Shown here in pieces: positions 12,721 to 26,300 of a stretch of 64,000 bases of DNA; the stretch's first letter is position 1; every line of letters begins with the position of its first letter. Source of the stretch: Orthonyx spaldingii (taxonomy: Eukaryota; Chordata; Aves; Passeriformes; Orthonychidae); NCBI GenBank assembly GCA_013397795.1, contig VZTJ01003574.1, positions 832,000 through 895,999 of the forward strand, written 5' to 3'. The position numbers and the translations under genes are program-made. The notes under the pieces were generated by a model. The model saw only the letters and a list, made by a program, of their open reading frames with translations. It did not search any database and was not told the DNA's origin.

Positions 12721-14222
12721 ATGAGTTCAATTCCAAACAGGTTATCATCTTAAAACCCCAGTGTTTTCTCCAAGAACTGTGGTTCTCACAAAGCAAATCT
12801 GAACTTTGTATTAGCTGCAATGAACAGAGAATTTTGAAAGCCATGGGCAGGAGTATGTTGTGTATGAACACTGCTGATCTGTTTGCTCAAGCCCTGGCCC
12901 AAAGCAGCAAATACAGGGGACACACTGTGCACTTTGCAGAGAGGAGCCAGGGCCCAGAAAACAACACAAATTACTCAGGGGACACAAAGCTGTTCCTTCA
13001 GCTTCAGTGGCCTGCAGCACCTGAGGCACAGCTCTACCCACAGAAAGGGAGGATCAAGCAGTTCTTGCAGGAGAATCAATTCCCTGGCACAGGTGTGCAA
13101 ATGTGACACATCCAGCTGTGATCTCAATTACTGCAGATCTCACCTTGCAGCTGCTGTGTCTGTACTTCCTGCAATAATTCACCTTTTCCCCATTTGATTG
13201 CTTTGGGTTATGCCTGGAACTGCTATAAGGTCACTAAGAACCAGAATTTGTAATTGGCTTTATAGCCCACAACCTCTGCTGCTCTGTTACCAGCATTTTC
13301 AAGCTCATTAGTAAATAAACACATGTTGTCCTAAATCCTTTACTTTCTAGAACTGCTTCCCTAGTCCCTATTTTATTGTGGTTTCTGAGGAGCTTCCATA
13401 ATGAGGCTACAACTACTTCTGGTGCTGATGCCTCACTGCAACCTTTTGAGTAATAAAATCTGATGCTTTTCCCATTATGCTTTCACCAAATTTCCCAAGT
13501 TTGTAAAGTCATCCTTGGGCTTGCTTCTCACAGCAATGAAGTAACAGTTCCAATGCTACTCATCAGCAAACCCATTTCTTGCCACACTGCAAATTCAAGC
13601 CAGGGTAACACCAGGTTTAATGTGGTTGCATGACTGGCCACACTCTGGGTTCTTCTCTAAATGACCTCCTGGCTATGCAGGGGCTGCCAAACCGAGCAGC
13701 ACCTCCAGCTGCTGCTGCAGAGGTGAGGAGCAGAGGAAGCACAGTCAGGACACTGCACAGACCAGCTGCTCCGTGAGGCCAGGGGGAGAATCTGACCAGA
13801 TCTGCACCTTCTCTACTTCTCATTACAGAAGGACCATACCAACTCAGAAACATCAAGGCTGCAAAGTGGAAACTCATTATTTCTAGGATTTGCATTGTTG
13901 GGAAGAAGAAATTTCATGCATTTGAAAATCTCAGTGCTGGGTGTACAAGAGGGATATTAACTGGCAGAGAGGTGGTGGGGACTATCAGAGCAACCTTTCC
14001 AGATCCCTTCTCTCCATGTGATTTTAACACCTTCTATCCCTACAATGTCTGTTGCTGACAATGCTTTAGCATTTGCCCCTCCACATTTGGCATTTACTGA
14101 TAAATAAGGCAACTCTGTTACAAATTCTCACCCAAGTGAAGTGCCCATTCCAGCTGCACCTGAGTGGGAGAGTATGAGGAAAATAATGACCAATATTTTC
14201 AGCTTGGAGCTGCTGTGTTTAC

Positions 14223-14348
14223 CTGGCATTATAACATCAGGAAATCCCAGCTTCCTGGTGACAGAAACGCCTCTGTTAAAGATCATGGGGTTCTCCCTTC
14301 GGATCTGCTCCATGTCACCACGAAGAAGCTGCAGAGATATTATAAGTC
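14223..14348 (-). CDS. DOCK3: DOCK3 coding exon w9 (126 bases, residues about 376-418)
   Basis: Two bases complete Gly, then 41 codons read LIISLQLLRGDMEQIRRENP, MIFNRGVSVTRKLGFPDVIM and P, plus one base of the next Gly. The acceptor follows a T-rich tract (ttttttttccag/gac); the donor is ccag/gtaaac. The segment leads straight into DHR-1: the GD-EQIRRE and TRKLGFP-IIMPG patterns are shared by DOCK1-5. Both ends fall after the first base of a codon, so the exon is symmetric and could be skipped without a frameshift, although its conservation argues that it is constitutive. The GVSVTRK segment differs from the mammalian GLAITRK as I recall it. Confidence 0.96.
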
Positions 14349-16473
14349 CTGGAAAAAAAACAAAGAGGTTCATTGTTTCTGACCTAAGAATTAGATTCTG
14401 TGTGCACAAAGCATGCAGGTAAACTAATGTCTTGCTCCACAGTTAATTTAATACAATTTATAAACACAGAGTTCTTTTCTCCCTTGGAATAATTGAAAAT
14501 TGAAATGGAAGAAACAAAGCTGTTATAAGGCATCAGTTAAGAGCACAAAATTGTATCAAAATACAACTCTTAACCATCAGAATACTTAATTTTGCAGACA
14601 TGTCCCAGGCTACAGAAAGTACTTCCCTTTTTTCTATTCCTCACATGCAGCAGGTTACAGCACGTGTGAGCAGTGCCACCTCTGAGTGACCACCAACCAC
14701 ACAAAGCTCTGGAACATCTCCAAAGTGCCTTTAATCCTGCTTAATACCATGAAAAAACTTAAATCTCTAAGTGTATCTGTTCCACTCATTTCTTTAACTA
14801 CTTCATAGAGGGATGTTGATTTTAATGAAATTCCCAGCAGTTCCTCAACATGTTTCAGGAGTGCCAACTGGCCAAACTGACTGCAGCAACCAGCTCTGTT
14901 GTTGTGTATCAGCTGAACAGCTGGACTAGGAATAATTACACACTTAATCTCAGTCCAGCTGTTTTCTCTAGTTGCTTTTAATTTACAGCATATTACACCC
15001 CTACAGTGAGGAGAGTGGACTGGTGAAACTACAAAGTCCAGCTTTACTGTACCAAAAACCACCAGGATTGAGCTCAGCCAGTCAAGCCCAGTCTCACCTG
15101 CTGAGCACACACTACCAGCTCCACATATCCATCAGTATTACATCCCCAGAGCAACTTTCCACTTTCTTCATCTCCTTCAGTGCCACTTGGTCACGAGTTC
15201 TTTGTGTCCTCTCTGTTCACTGCCCAGAACAACACACACCAAACCAAACCCTGCCTTGGATGCACGTTTTTGCAGGAGCTATCCACAGTCCTGCTCTTTC
15301 CCAAGCTCAGTATCTGGGCTTTGTGACCAATATTTAGTCACCATTTTGTCAGACAAGTTACCAGGGGAACGAAAACAGGAGTATCGAGTACCTCCCACCC
15401 ACTTCCTGCCTTCTCCCCTTGAAATAATTTTCAAGCCTGTTGTTTGGCTTCAGCCAAATTTGGCAAATTAGTAGATATCCAGATTACATGAAGATTGTAT
15501 AAATTTCATGAATACTGGGAGTTGGGATGAAAAAAATGAGCATAAAGCCTCAAAATGAAGGAAAAGGGAGGCCAGCCAGCCAGCTGGACAGTCAGCATGT
15601 ATGTACTCAAAAGCTGCCAAAACATGGACTTGCAACTGCCCAGCTGAGTGGGCAGGAGAGCACTGCAGGGAAAACACAGGCTTTGAAACCATGGGGAAAA
15701 TCCAAACCCTTTGAATACCAGGTATGAGGGTGTCTCTGCGTGCAGGAGGTTTCACAGCTCACAAGAGACACACGTTCCTTAGGAATCAGTCTTGTCTGTT
15801 TTTGCCACTTACAGGAAAACCTGTTCATTTTATGTCCTTGTTTGCAATTAAAAACAAACCAATGAAAATAAATTCAAAAAATTCCAGCATCAAAGGACTG
15901 GAGCAAATCTGGAAGTTCAGACATGTTGCCCAAGTTTTCAAAGTTACAAACAACTCAGGAAAACCTTTTAATGATGACTACTGGATAACTTTAACTGTAA
16001 CAGGAGGAGCAGGGGGGAAAGAGACCAGCTTTACACACAGTAAAACTCCAAACCTGCAAAATGTTTCATTTGCTTATTGGTGTGCTCAATCTCTTCTGTG
16101 GGAGTGTGCACTCCATATTCCACTACTGTATCTCAATATGCAAATAAGCGAAATTAAGACAAATTCAGTATTTGGACATCACCATGATTCAGGCACTTGG
16201 TAATGAATGCAGAACTGGCTGTAATGAAGCTGAACTGTATCCCATCAGCTGGTTCATTTGGAATGGGAGAGCAGTGCTATCTCTGAATTAGCAACTACAG
16301 ACATCATTACATGAGGTAAACAGATAAGACAGGATTTACTTTCCCTATTTATCTGTCATTAGCTACGAAAGGAAAACCTCACATCTCAGTGAATTTCTCT
16401 GCTACAAATAATCAGTTTCCTAGAGGAGATGTTCAGCTGTTGTTCTGACAAACAAGCACAAGGGAATATTTAC
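14349..16473 (-). other. DOCK3: DOCK3 intron between w8 and w9 (2.1 kb)
   Basis: No repeat or regulatory element could be recognised. A 159-codon plus-strand open frame at 15724-16203 has no identifiable domain and is regarded as chance. Confidence 0.87.
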
Positions 16474-16562
16474 CATAGTTGGAGCTGGGAGCTGTGTATT
16501 TGGTGCTGGACTTGCGGATGATATTTTCATGGATCTGGCACCATTCATTTTCATTATTACAC
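16474..16562 (-). CDS. DOCK3: DOCK3 coding exon w8 (89 bases, residues about 346-376)
   Basis: One base completes Thr, then 29 codons read CNNENEWCQIHENIIRKSST and KYTAPSSNY, ending with the first base of Gly. The acceptor is ttttattttag/gtgtaa, the donor tatg/gtaaat. It covers the end of the DOCK_N region: NNE-EW-QIHENIIRK is a conserved amphipathic helix in DOCK3 and DOCK4, while the following SSTKYTAPSSNYG stretch is a more variable linker. The equivalent open frame is hidden because translation in another frame is longer at this place; the phase of the flanking exons settles which frame is coding. Confidence 0.95.
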
Positions 16563-19500
16563 CTAAAATAAAAGAACAATAATTCAAGTTAAATGCTTTC
16601 TGCTGAACCATCTTAGAACACGAGAGTCAACGTTGCTGTAGAGATAACATGAAAGCTTGTAGGGTTTGGATGAATGAGAGAAATCCCACATAACTCTTAT
16701 TTTTATAAGTGGAAGGAAATAAAATATTCCCTGATAGTTATGTCCTTTCAGTGGACACTTTGGAGCTGGTGGTGACTCTTCTGTCATCAAAGCCATCGTT
16801 CCACTTCAGATCATGACAGAATGAAGAAAGCTCTGGACATTCTATCTGAATTCTGTGCATGCAGAAAATGAGTGCTGCATTTCTGTTCAGCATCCAAAGC
16901 ACAGCATGCAGGAATTGCAGTGCACTGAGACAGGAACCAAGGAAAACAGCCCCACGTTCTGGGTCCACAGGCTACTGTCCCACAGGGTGGGAGAGACCTC
17001 ACACTGGGGAGAGAAAGGCAAAGAACTGAAGTGACCCTCTTTATTAAGCTTTTATGTGACAGATGAGCAATATAACCTTCCCTCATGTGAAAAAAATGGC
17101 AGCTTTACCACAAACAGTGCTATTGGTTAAAAAAGAAATGAAAACCAGTATGTTGATCAAGCCTAACTGCATTTTAAATTCAACTGTGCTTTATTTAAAT
17201 CACAACGGCAAGATTCAATGATTCCCCATGAAGTCAGCAATTTTTAACTCAGCAGCAATTGTGAATCTCATTTCTCCTGGAAAGCAATTGAATTAAACAA
17301 TTTAATTAAACTTCTGTCCTATTGACTCTTAAAGGCTAAAAAAAAAAAAAAAAGCTAATACTTTAAGATTTCAGCTCCTAGGAGTTTTGAGAACTAAGTC
17401 ACTTTGTAAAACTCTCCAAGGATATTACCATTTGTTCCCTTTTTTGCTTCCCCCCAAGAGTACAACATGTCAGCACAGACAGGGTAAGACACACACCAGC
17501 TCCTGTGCAGACCATGGGGATGTTTTTGTTTGCTGCATTATGGAACTGAAGAACAGCATGGCAGAAGGAATTCAGGCTATCTACAAGCAGTCACTGGTAA
17601 CTTCCCACGGCCTCAGGATTGCAAAGCCATGAGCTGCCAGGAATAATGAGGTAACCCCCGAAGCCTGTGATGGCACAATTACTGACACCCCCAGATGTTC
17701 TTACAACAGCAAAAGGAAGAGAGACAACTTGGAACAAATGAAACACTTAGAAAATGTCTCTGTCCTTACACATTTCACTTGCTCTACTGCCCACCTCCTG
17801 TAAGTACTGTACCCCTTCTGGGAGGAGACACCAGTTCCCCCTCAGTCACACAAGGCAGATCAGAACAGGAGTGACCTTGCAGAACTTCCCAGGATGGTAA
17901 ATTGACTGTATTTGCACTCCCCAAAACAATCCCTCAAAAGCAAAACACAGCAGAGCTAAGGCATCAATGGACAGTACAAACCCCCTGCCAATAATTGTGG
18001 TGTTGTGTGCTAATTCAGCTCACTCATCAAAAAAACCAGAAATTATCTTTACATTGTCAACACATTAAAAATCATTTATCCTACTCCAAACAATATTCTC
18101 CTAAAAGTAGAGAGGGAACCTATAGCACAAATTCTATACCATTCTCCCTCCTCACAGTTACAAATTACAGAGGTGATTTCTCAGTTGTTGTATCAGCCTC
18201 TGGAGTGCAAGTTAAAATAGATTTCAGCCTCCAACGAGTTATGCCTGCAAATTAACCTGCAACAAAACTATCCCAAAATCAACTGCAAAGGCAGCTTAAA
18301 ACCAGTTTTGTACCAAGTGCCAGTGGAAGCTGCACTTTGCATTTCCTGAGTGCCAGGAAGGAGAATCTTCCCTCGACTTCGACAGGCTGGCCTGGAAACA
18401 CTTGGAATGTGTCTTATTGTGCTCATATTTTACTTGTCCAAATACCAAGTATATCAAAGAATCTATTTCTCCTTTAAATAAGAATTTTCTCTGGAGCCAT
18501 CCATCACCTTTGAGGCTGGCTGGTTCTGCAGCAAAGGCACATTTGGAATGTTTTCCATCCCACAGCAGCCCCCGGTGTCAGCAGCTGGGGACAGCAAAGG
18601 GATGGGAGCTCTTGTCCAGCTGGGCAAACAGCAACAATGGAATAGCAAAAGGGAAAGGCATTCAGGCACTAATGGGTAAGAATTTTAAGATCTAGGGCTG
18701 GAGAAAAAGGAAAAAAAGATTGAAAGAAAATAGGACACAAAAAAAGAAACTGAAAAAGGGAATATGGAAGAGAAATGCATGAAGTTCTCAAGGGAATGGT
18801 AAGATGGACACAAAGAGTAACGTTCAATGAGCAAAAAATGTCATTAAAGATGAAAATTAATACCAAATATTAAACCAAGTGATTTCAGAAAAAATGGACT
18901 GAGAACTTAATTTCCATCTCACTTTTAAATTATTTTACATATATATTAAAAAGAGTTATAAAAACAAACCTTTATGCTTTTACATAATGAGCTTATAACT
19001 ACAGCCTTGGTACTATATCCTCTTAGGGAGATTTTAACATGACTGTGAGATTAACAAAGGGGAAAATCTCAATTGTGAGAAAAAAATATTTTTCAGACAT
19101 AAACCTTTAACAATAATAAGGCAAGCTGAGAAAGATTGGTGAAATAAATTGATTTTTTTTCCCCTCCCATAAGCATTCTCTGTGAATTCAGTAAAAGTCT
19201 CCACTGACAGACCATGTATTTGTCTCAGCCTTTGTTAGGTTTTCAGTCTCAAATTTTTTCCAGCTTCTCCCTCTGAAAGGGCTTTTCTGGCTGCCTCATT
19301 TGTGGCAGCTGTAAGCTTCAGCCACATAGTGTATGAAAGGAATGCTTTTTACTGCTCCTTGAAAAATACAAATACACCTCTCTCCTTATTTCATCTTTAT
19401 GATGTTTTGGAGTTGGCCTGAGGCATTTTAACAGTAATCAAAATGAGAGCAGCAGGTAAGAAAATCAGTTCAGGGCTGTTTAAACACTTATATTCAATTT

Positions 19501-21161
19501 TAAACTTACAAAGGACAAAACCTTGTCATTTCAATTGTAGCCTACAAACACGAAAAGGCAGGTTAGCTAAAGGAATGTGCAGAGAGAAAATGCAAGAGAT
19601 AAACCTGTGAAAACTCTGTCATGAAAGACCAACAGCTGTCAAAGCTGCAAAGGGGATAAGCTGGTGCCCTTCAGAAATATCCATGTTCCCTCCTGAATAT
19701 TTCTGCTGGAGGTTTACACAGAACACTCCAAACAGCAGCAACATAAAAGAATGATGTACAAGCCTTAGAACAGCCCAAGAGGGTGATAACAGTGATAAAG
19801 AATTACAAGCATCTGATTACAGAGCTGAATTCAGCCAGGGGCTCTCCCTGCCCACGTGAGGAATGACTGGTGCACATCTGCTGAGGAATTTGGGCAGAAA
19901 CTGTTGGTGCTCTGGGTGCTGTGAAGGGAATCCATGTAAACAAAACACTGCAGATCAGCTGGAAGGAAGGGGAAGCTCTGTATCCTGTGACTTTTATTTT
20001 AGCTTTGTACCAAGGCTTTGGGTTGCTCTTACTGGCTGTGTGACTGCACTTGGCACTGACAAAGTCCAGGGTTTCAACAAGTTTTTTCTGTTCTGTTTTT
20101 CAGAAGCTAAAGAGGCATTAAATGGGCAACAAACCAGAAATCTGATAATCAGAATGTCCCATTTCTGCAAACATCCAAAATGTTGCAGTTGCAATACATT
20201 AACACCATTATCTACAAAGCCAACAGAACTAGATAACCAAAACCCACTGGTTTGAGATAAGCTGAAACCGAATGTGACAAAAGTCCAAGCTTAGCCAGAT
20301 TCTACTGACAGAGAGAAGAAAATGACCATTTTATTCCCTATAATTTGACTTTTTTGCTACAGTTTTCATAACTTTTGGCAAAGGAAGAATGAAAGAGCTG
20401 ACTCTGAGAGACCTTTGTTTGGACTTAAAGAGATTTCTTATGTATAAAGAGACATCCAAGAATCTTCAGTGAACTGTGAAAGACATTTTTTCATTTAGTT
20501 TCCCTTGAAGGTCACATTCTCTGCTGCTGAATGCACTTCTCAAAGAATAACAAAGTTCCATAACCCACCAAATTATCTTATTACTCTCAATAGTGGCCAC
20601 AGACCACAAAGCAGTGTCAGCTGTGTCTCAGCCCATCTGCAAAGCAGAACTTGCCAGTATTTATCCTCACTGACAAGGGATTTAAATATTCCCTGCAGTC
20701 TCTAGACAGTTTGTCTGTGGCCTCTTTATTACAACTGTGAGACCACATTTCATAATAAGAATTTGTCAGTTCAAAGTTCAGAATCACAAATAACTGAAGA
20801 CAGATTCCTGCTCAAGAAATGTTGATTTGTTTTGAGAATTTTGGTCACACATTGTTGAATTCAGTTGTTTTCTACTTCTTTTGTTGGTTACTATGAGTGG
20901 TAAGGAATAGCAGATGAGGCATGAGTTATTATTCCCTTCATCAGATGAAATACAGCACATTTCTTTGGGTTTGAGCTCAGCAGGTTTTAAATAATTCACA
21001 CTAATAAAAGAACAGCTTTGCATATCACACAGATTTGGGCAATATTCAATAACTTCTGAAGCATTTCCCACACCTGAAACATCTGTGGATAATATTCATT
21101 ACTTCCTATGAGCTGCTGGAATAACAAAGAAGCCAAAAACTTCCTCCTGGGAGTTACTCAC
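16563..21161 (-). other. DOCK3: DOCK3 intron between w7 and w8 (4.6 kb)
   Basis: It contains an A17 run (17338-17354) and purine-rich and AT-rich stretches around 18690-18960. Nothing else is recognised. Confidence 0.87.
17338..17354. repeat. A17 homopolymer
   Basis: Seventeen A in the intron between w7 and w8, with no adjoining repeat recognised. Confidence 0.9.
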
Positions 21162-21309
21162 GTGTAAACTTTGAGAACAAAGTCCTTCTCCTCCTTGATT
21201 TCCGAGAGGGACTGGAGCACGTCCATGATGCTGAGCACGGCGCAGCCGTAGGGGCGCCGGTAGTGCAGGTGGGGGGGCCCTTTCTTGGAGTCATTGAGCA
21301 GCATCCGAC
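21162..21309 (-). CDS. DOCK3: DOCK3 coding exon w7 (148 bases, residues about 297-346)
   Basis: Two bases finish the Gly codon, then 48 codons read RMLLNDSKKGPPHLHYRRPY, GCAVLSIMDVLQSLSEIKEE and KDFVLKVY, followed by two bases of a Thr codon. The acceptor is ccctgcag/gtcgg and the donor ac/gtgagt. The RRPYGCAVLSI motif is a hallmark of DOCK-A and DOCK-B proteins; LNDSKKGPPHLHY fits DOCK3 and differs from the DOCK4 residues I recall. The exon and some 400 bases of upstream intron to its right are GC-rich compared with the neighbouring AT-rich intron. Confidence 0.96.
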
Positions 21310-23305
21310 CTGCAGGGAGGGAAATGTCAAACACCAGGGACGGACACACAGCCACACCCTGCCTGCTGTGGGCACTGCCCCGCTGGCAACACACAGCCAG
21401 GCCAGCTCCAGCTCCAGGCTCAGAGTCCTGCCCTGGCTCTGGGCAGCTGCAGGTGGCAGCCCAGGGATGCTGAGCAGAGCTGGCACAGCACCAGCGCTGC
21501 CTCTGTGACATCCCCCTCTCCAGGAGCCTGGGGGCAGCTCTGGGAGGGGACAGAGCCAGGACAGCTGACCCACACTGGCCAGAGGGATGGCCCACACCAC
21601 ACAACATCTGCTCAGCAGCACCAGGGAAAGGAGGAGAGGGGGACATTTGTCACTGTGAGGTTTGGCTCTGTACAGACTGGAGCCTGGCTTCCTGGGAAGT
21701 GGCTGGACACTGATAGCTGATGGGAAGTAGAGAATGAATCTTTTGTTTTCCTTTGCTTCCACACGTGGCCTTTGCTTTATCAGACTGCTTTTATCTTCAC
21801 CCATGAACTTTCTTCCATCTTATTTCCCCCCCAGTCCCATCCTACTGAGGAGGGGAGTGACAGAGTGGCTTGGAGGGCACCTGGTGTCCATCTGGGGCCA
21901 TCCCACCACAGCTTTTCTTTTCACTCAAACTTTTCAAACCCAGAGGTCCATCTGAACCTACACCTCACTCAGCCAAAAACAGTCAAGGGCAGAGTGAACA
22001 GCATCATGTCTGGCCAGCTTTGATTTGCAGCTCCAGGACACATATTTGCATCCAGTTGAGCTGACTACAAATCATCTGTGGAATGAGCCAAGAATTTGGC
22101 TTGTGCTCCCCAGTCTGACCCACACAGAGATTCACTGTGCTCCTTCCTTAGAATGCACTACTTGCACAAATTTTCATTTTATTCAACTGCTTTAAAGGAA
22201 TGTATTATATATAGCATATAATATATCTAATATTATATATTGGTTGTTTATCATGTTTGGATGGATCCTTCTAGGAAAGAGAATTCTGAGGTACAAAACT
22301 GCTCAGTGATTAACTTCCTGTTACTGAGGCAGTTTTTAAATAGAGTAAAAAATGCCAAGGCCAGAAAAATCATTGTGATAATCTAAGTGAACTTGTAACA
22401 TTACACACAATAATTTGTCCAGCACTTCCTGCATCAAGGTTAATACAGCATCTTTCCACAAGCTTCATTTATCACCTCAAGTGATAACAGAGCAATTCTG
22501 AGGCGTGGGCACTTATGACACGGTGAAGTCAGATAATGAAAACTCGACCTTTCTGACACATTTGTGGCTCTGAAGGCATACTGCCATTCCCAGGACAGCA
22601 CACAGAGCTCTGTGTGGAGCTGCTGTACTTCAGAAAAGGTGTCTGTGGCTGGTAATGGGTGTTAGCAGGGACTGGACTGGCAACAGCTTATAAACCCTTT
22701 CCTTGCAAACACTGCCTGGCCATTCCTCAGTCACCTGCAAACCTGACACCCGTGAATGGCACTGCACTGCTCACTTGTTTACAGTGACACAGCTGAGGAA
22801 ACTGGCTCTGCTGCTCCTACTATACATTCTTAACATTTTAGGCCTAATATTTAAAATAAATTATACTTAACACAGGTAAAATATGTACTTGCACTAAGAC
22901 TCCTCCAGCAGCAAACAGATCTTGATACATATTTGTCTAAGAGCCTCTGATTTACTGGATGTGGATGGTCAGACATGCTGCTCTCTAACCCAGCTATGTC
23001 ACAAGTAAAAAGACCTAATTTGAAATTTTTAAACATTAAACCAAAACCCTTTTTAGTTTGTCCCTCTCCCCTAAAGGTGGTGAGTCAAAAATTCTGTTTC
23101 AGACGCAGAAAAACAAAATCACTGCTGAACAGTCATCAGTAACTTTCTAACACTTAGCTCCATATGGGCTGAATGTCAATCAGTCTATGACTGGGTTTTC
23201 TAAATGTATAAATCATTATAAAGCCAGCTAATTACAACATACATTTAAAAACACTCTAAAGGCACTGTTTATTAGATATATTTCAAGCACTAAATCATAC
23301 TGTAC
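21310..23305 (-). other. DOCK3: DOCK3 intron between w6 and w7 (2.0 kb)
   Basis: The 400 bases next to exon w7 are GC-rich; further right is an AT-rich stretch at 22204-22241. I see no repeat family or gene. Confidence 0.87.
22204..22241. repeat. AT-rich imperfect repeat
   Basis: A stretch of only A and T, apart from isolated G and C bases, made of tatata and taatat units. Confidence 0.7.
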
Positions 23306-23366
23306 CTATTCGGATTACGTGGGCAACTATGTACAAATCCCTCTTCATGTCCTTGCTGCTGAGATC
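23306..23366 (-). CDS. DOCK3: DOCK3 coding exon w6 (61 bases, residues about 277-297)
   Basis: A short exon of 20 codons, DLSSKDMKRDLYIVAHVIRI, plus the first base of a Gly codon. The acceptor is atctttcag/gatctc and the donor atag/gtacag. The motif DL-S-D-KRDLYIVAHVIRIGRM is typical of the N-terminal region of DOCK1-5 proteins and forms membrane-proximal beta strands next to the DHR-1 domain. Its phase passes cleanly from exon w5 (phase 0) to exon w7 (phase 1). Confidence 0.95.
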
Positions 23367-26300
23367 CTGAAAGATTGGAAAAAACACAGACATTAAAAGG
23401 GACACATTGCACTCCCAACCTAAGTGCCTGCAACTACAAACGTGGGTGGAAACTCTGAAATCCCACGTTACAGCAAAGCAGGACAAGACTTTTAAAAACG
23501 AAAAACCAAACAACAGGAAAAGGAGAACCTACAGAAGAGCAAAAGGAAAGTTGAAGGTAATGAAGACAAATAAGTGTTATTGACTCTGAAAATTTTAAAA
23601 ATAAAGATGTAAATTAAGAAAATACACATAGGGCCCTTTTCAATAATTCGTTACTGCAGCATTTTGCATTCACATGTCAGAAATCACCTTAATTGCAATT
23701 TCCTTGGCATGTTGTAGCTTTCACTGATAACTTCATAAACAAACATCAACTTCTGAGACATTTCTCCTGCATTTTTATTTTTTTTCAGTTACAGGAAAGG
23801 TCTACAAAACATTTATTCCTAAAAGCCTGTTTTCCCTATGCCACTCACCTCCCAGACAAGATTTTAAACAGACACTGTGTACTGGGAGAATATTCATCCC
23901 TGTTTTAGACTGATGCAAAAAGGCTCCTCGTGCTCTGCAGCAACAGCTGCTGCCTCTTTCTCTACTAAGTGCTGTCATCTCACTGTCAGGTACTACTTAT
24001 ACAAAAATTAACTGGAACAACCTCTGATTCAGATAAAATCTCGTGGTTTTCTTTAAAAAGCTCCTCAACTACGTTGTATTATAACCACTGTAAAAGGAAA
24101 TAATGCTATTTTTATATAAAGAGGGGAGGAAATTTAAACTGTGGACATCTAAGATCTGTCATTCCTAATCTGAACCAATTTAGAATTAAAAACTGCGTTT
24201 TGCTGAAAGCTAAAACATGAACCTTAAATCCCACAGGGAATTTCTTTCCCATATGGTTTGAGAACCCCAATTTCAACCAGGGAGATGATGATGGCAATGC
24301 AACTCCAGATTACAGTGCCACACAGCACAATGAAAGCTGGCACGGTGACTCAGAACCAGGCATGAAGGGAATTTATCCTAAGGAGAAGCTTCAATCCCTT
24401 CCCAGTTGTGTTCTATTGCTAAATTACAGCAGGCAAGTAATAAACTCATGGCTGTACCTCGTTGCTCTCTACAAGCAGCACTGAATTTCCCAGGGCAGCA
24501 CATGCAGGGAGCTGCAGAGCCACTGCTTGGGAGGCTGCTAACCAGCAGATCGTGTCTCTCCAGAGCCAAAAAATGAAGCTAAATAAATCATCCTCAGCAT
24601 TTCCTCCCCAGGTTTGCTTCTGCTGCTGCACCAATGAGGGAACACACTTTCTAGGCTTTCTCCATCACCCAGCATACCAGGGTAACATATGGTAGCCTTT
24701 ATCTTGCATGTCTTGGAGACATGAAGTTCCACACTAAGAGGGGATTTGACATAGTTTTAATCTCAGCAGCGCCTCACAAGACATTTCAAAAAGCAAAAAA
24801 AACCTTGGAGGTAATACTTAAGGCTCTAGAGAGCAACACATTCCTGAAAATATCTGTGCTTTGACAGGGGGAATTTTATTGTACCATCAGATTACCAGTT
24901 CTAATTAACAGCAATTTAAAGAACTATTTTTTCAAAGGGCAGCTGTCAAAGCATCAGAAAATGGCAGGGCATGAACATATTGATGGGTTCACACTTCAGT
25001 CGCTTTTCCAATCTCACAAAAAATTTTACTGTGTCACAGGCAAAAGACAAAAACTGTGGGCCCAGATGGCCTTGTATTTCAGTTTGTACAGCAGAGGCTT
25101 TTCACAAGGCAAGAAATTCTTACTACGACATGGACCAAACAATTGAAAGTCTCAACCCCTGAGAGGAAGTTTTCAGATAATTCCTCTGCAGAGATTCCGT
25201 GCACATCTCCCAGGACCAGGAGAGGACAAACTACATTTCCTGGTTATCCTCAGGACTGCATCCACAGCGTGGGTACTTCCCCCATCCTTCTGAGCTTCTT
25301 AAATGATACTGACTGAGTTATAATGAAATTATTTTGTGCAACTGAATGGCTGTTTAGAAGATCACCCCGAAATTTTTCCCCCAGTATTGAGTATGGAAGA
25401 GAGTTACTCTACAATCATGGTCTTTACAATGCTGATTTCTAGAAACTTCTAGATTGCTTGTGTGTTAAAAAACCCAAACACCATCACAACCACCCCCAAA
25501 CCACTGGAACCAAGGATACCTGACTGCCACTAATTAGTTATTTAATTCAGCTGCCAACCTCACAGGCCACAGAGAATAAGGTATTTAACAAAAACAATAA
25601 GCTTATACAGTGTAGTTACATTTTAATTCAGGCCCAGGAACTTTTCTAAGGTGTGCACAGGCTGAGGTTTGCTTGAGTGAGCTTTGATCTCCAGAGCAGG
25701 AAGTTTCTCACCTTTGCTATGATATGACAGCAGATATAAAACCAAAACCTGGGTAATTTTGATATCTTACACAAGGAGACAGCTGAACCCTTAGAAGTAA
25801 CAGAGAGAGCAGGAAAAGACAGGGATCCCTTGAATTATCTAAGATATGGGCTGCTTGCCTTGGGGAAAGATGAGAGTTTCAGAAAGATACTGAGGTGTGG
25901 TAAGGGAGGGCAAGGAAATAAATAAATATATTTAAAGTCAAGTTGAACACAAGCTTGGGAACAGATCTGAAAATCACAGAATTATCTTATCTTAGATGCA
26001 TTTCATAATTAAGAAGTTATGATAAGATAGAACCACTGCAGATAAAATGGTTATTCAAAAAAGCAATTATTTGTTGCTCTTTTACTAAACACTTTGGAAA
26101 GTTCTTTGAACATGTTGATGAAAAATACTGTATTAGAAGTGTGAGATTTTTTGCACAGATAATTTTTCCAATTATAATTCCTGTTATGTAGAGCATCCAT
26201 TCATTATAATTCCTGTTATGTGGAGTACATGTTCTAGCAGATGTGTGAGAGAGTCTAAGCACCTCCACCAGCAGTGATGGAGTCTGAGCACCTTGGAGAG

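Larger units (their letters stand above)
5404..14222 (-). other. DOCK3: DOCK3 intron between w9 and w10 (8.8 kb)
   Basis: Second longest intron here. It holds an A13 tract (8942-8954), a purine-rich stretch (10714-10796), an AT microsatellite (12679-12720) and a GC-richer patch at about 9290-9890. I found no CR1 fragment, RNA gene or nested coding gene; open frames in the GC-rich patch have no recognisable protein character. Confidence 0.87.

Noticed and set aside
14655..15110. 151-codon minus-strand open frame
   Set aside because: No motif, and the DOCK3 reading frame continues without it.
15724..16203. 159-codon plus-strand open frame
   Set aside because: Opposite strand to DOCK3, no domain or motif, expected by chance in 64 kb.
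21154..21804. 216-codon minus-strand open frame overlapping exon w7
   Set aside because: It reads exon w7 in the wrong frame. The frame set by the flanking exons gives the conserved DOCK residues instead.
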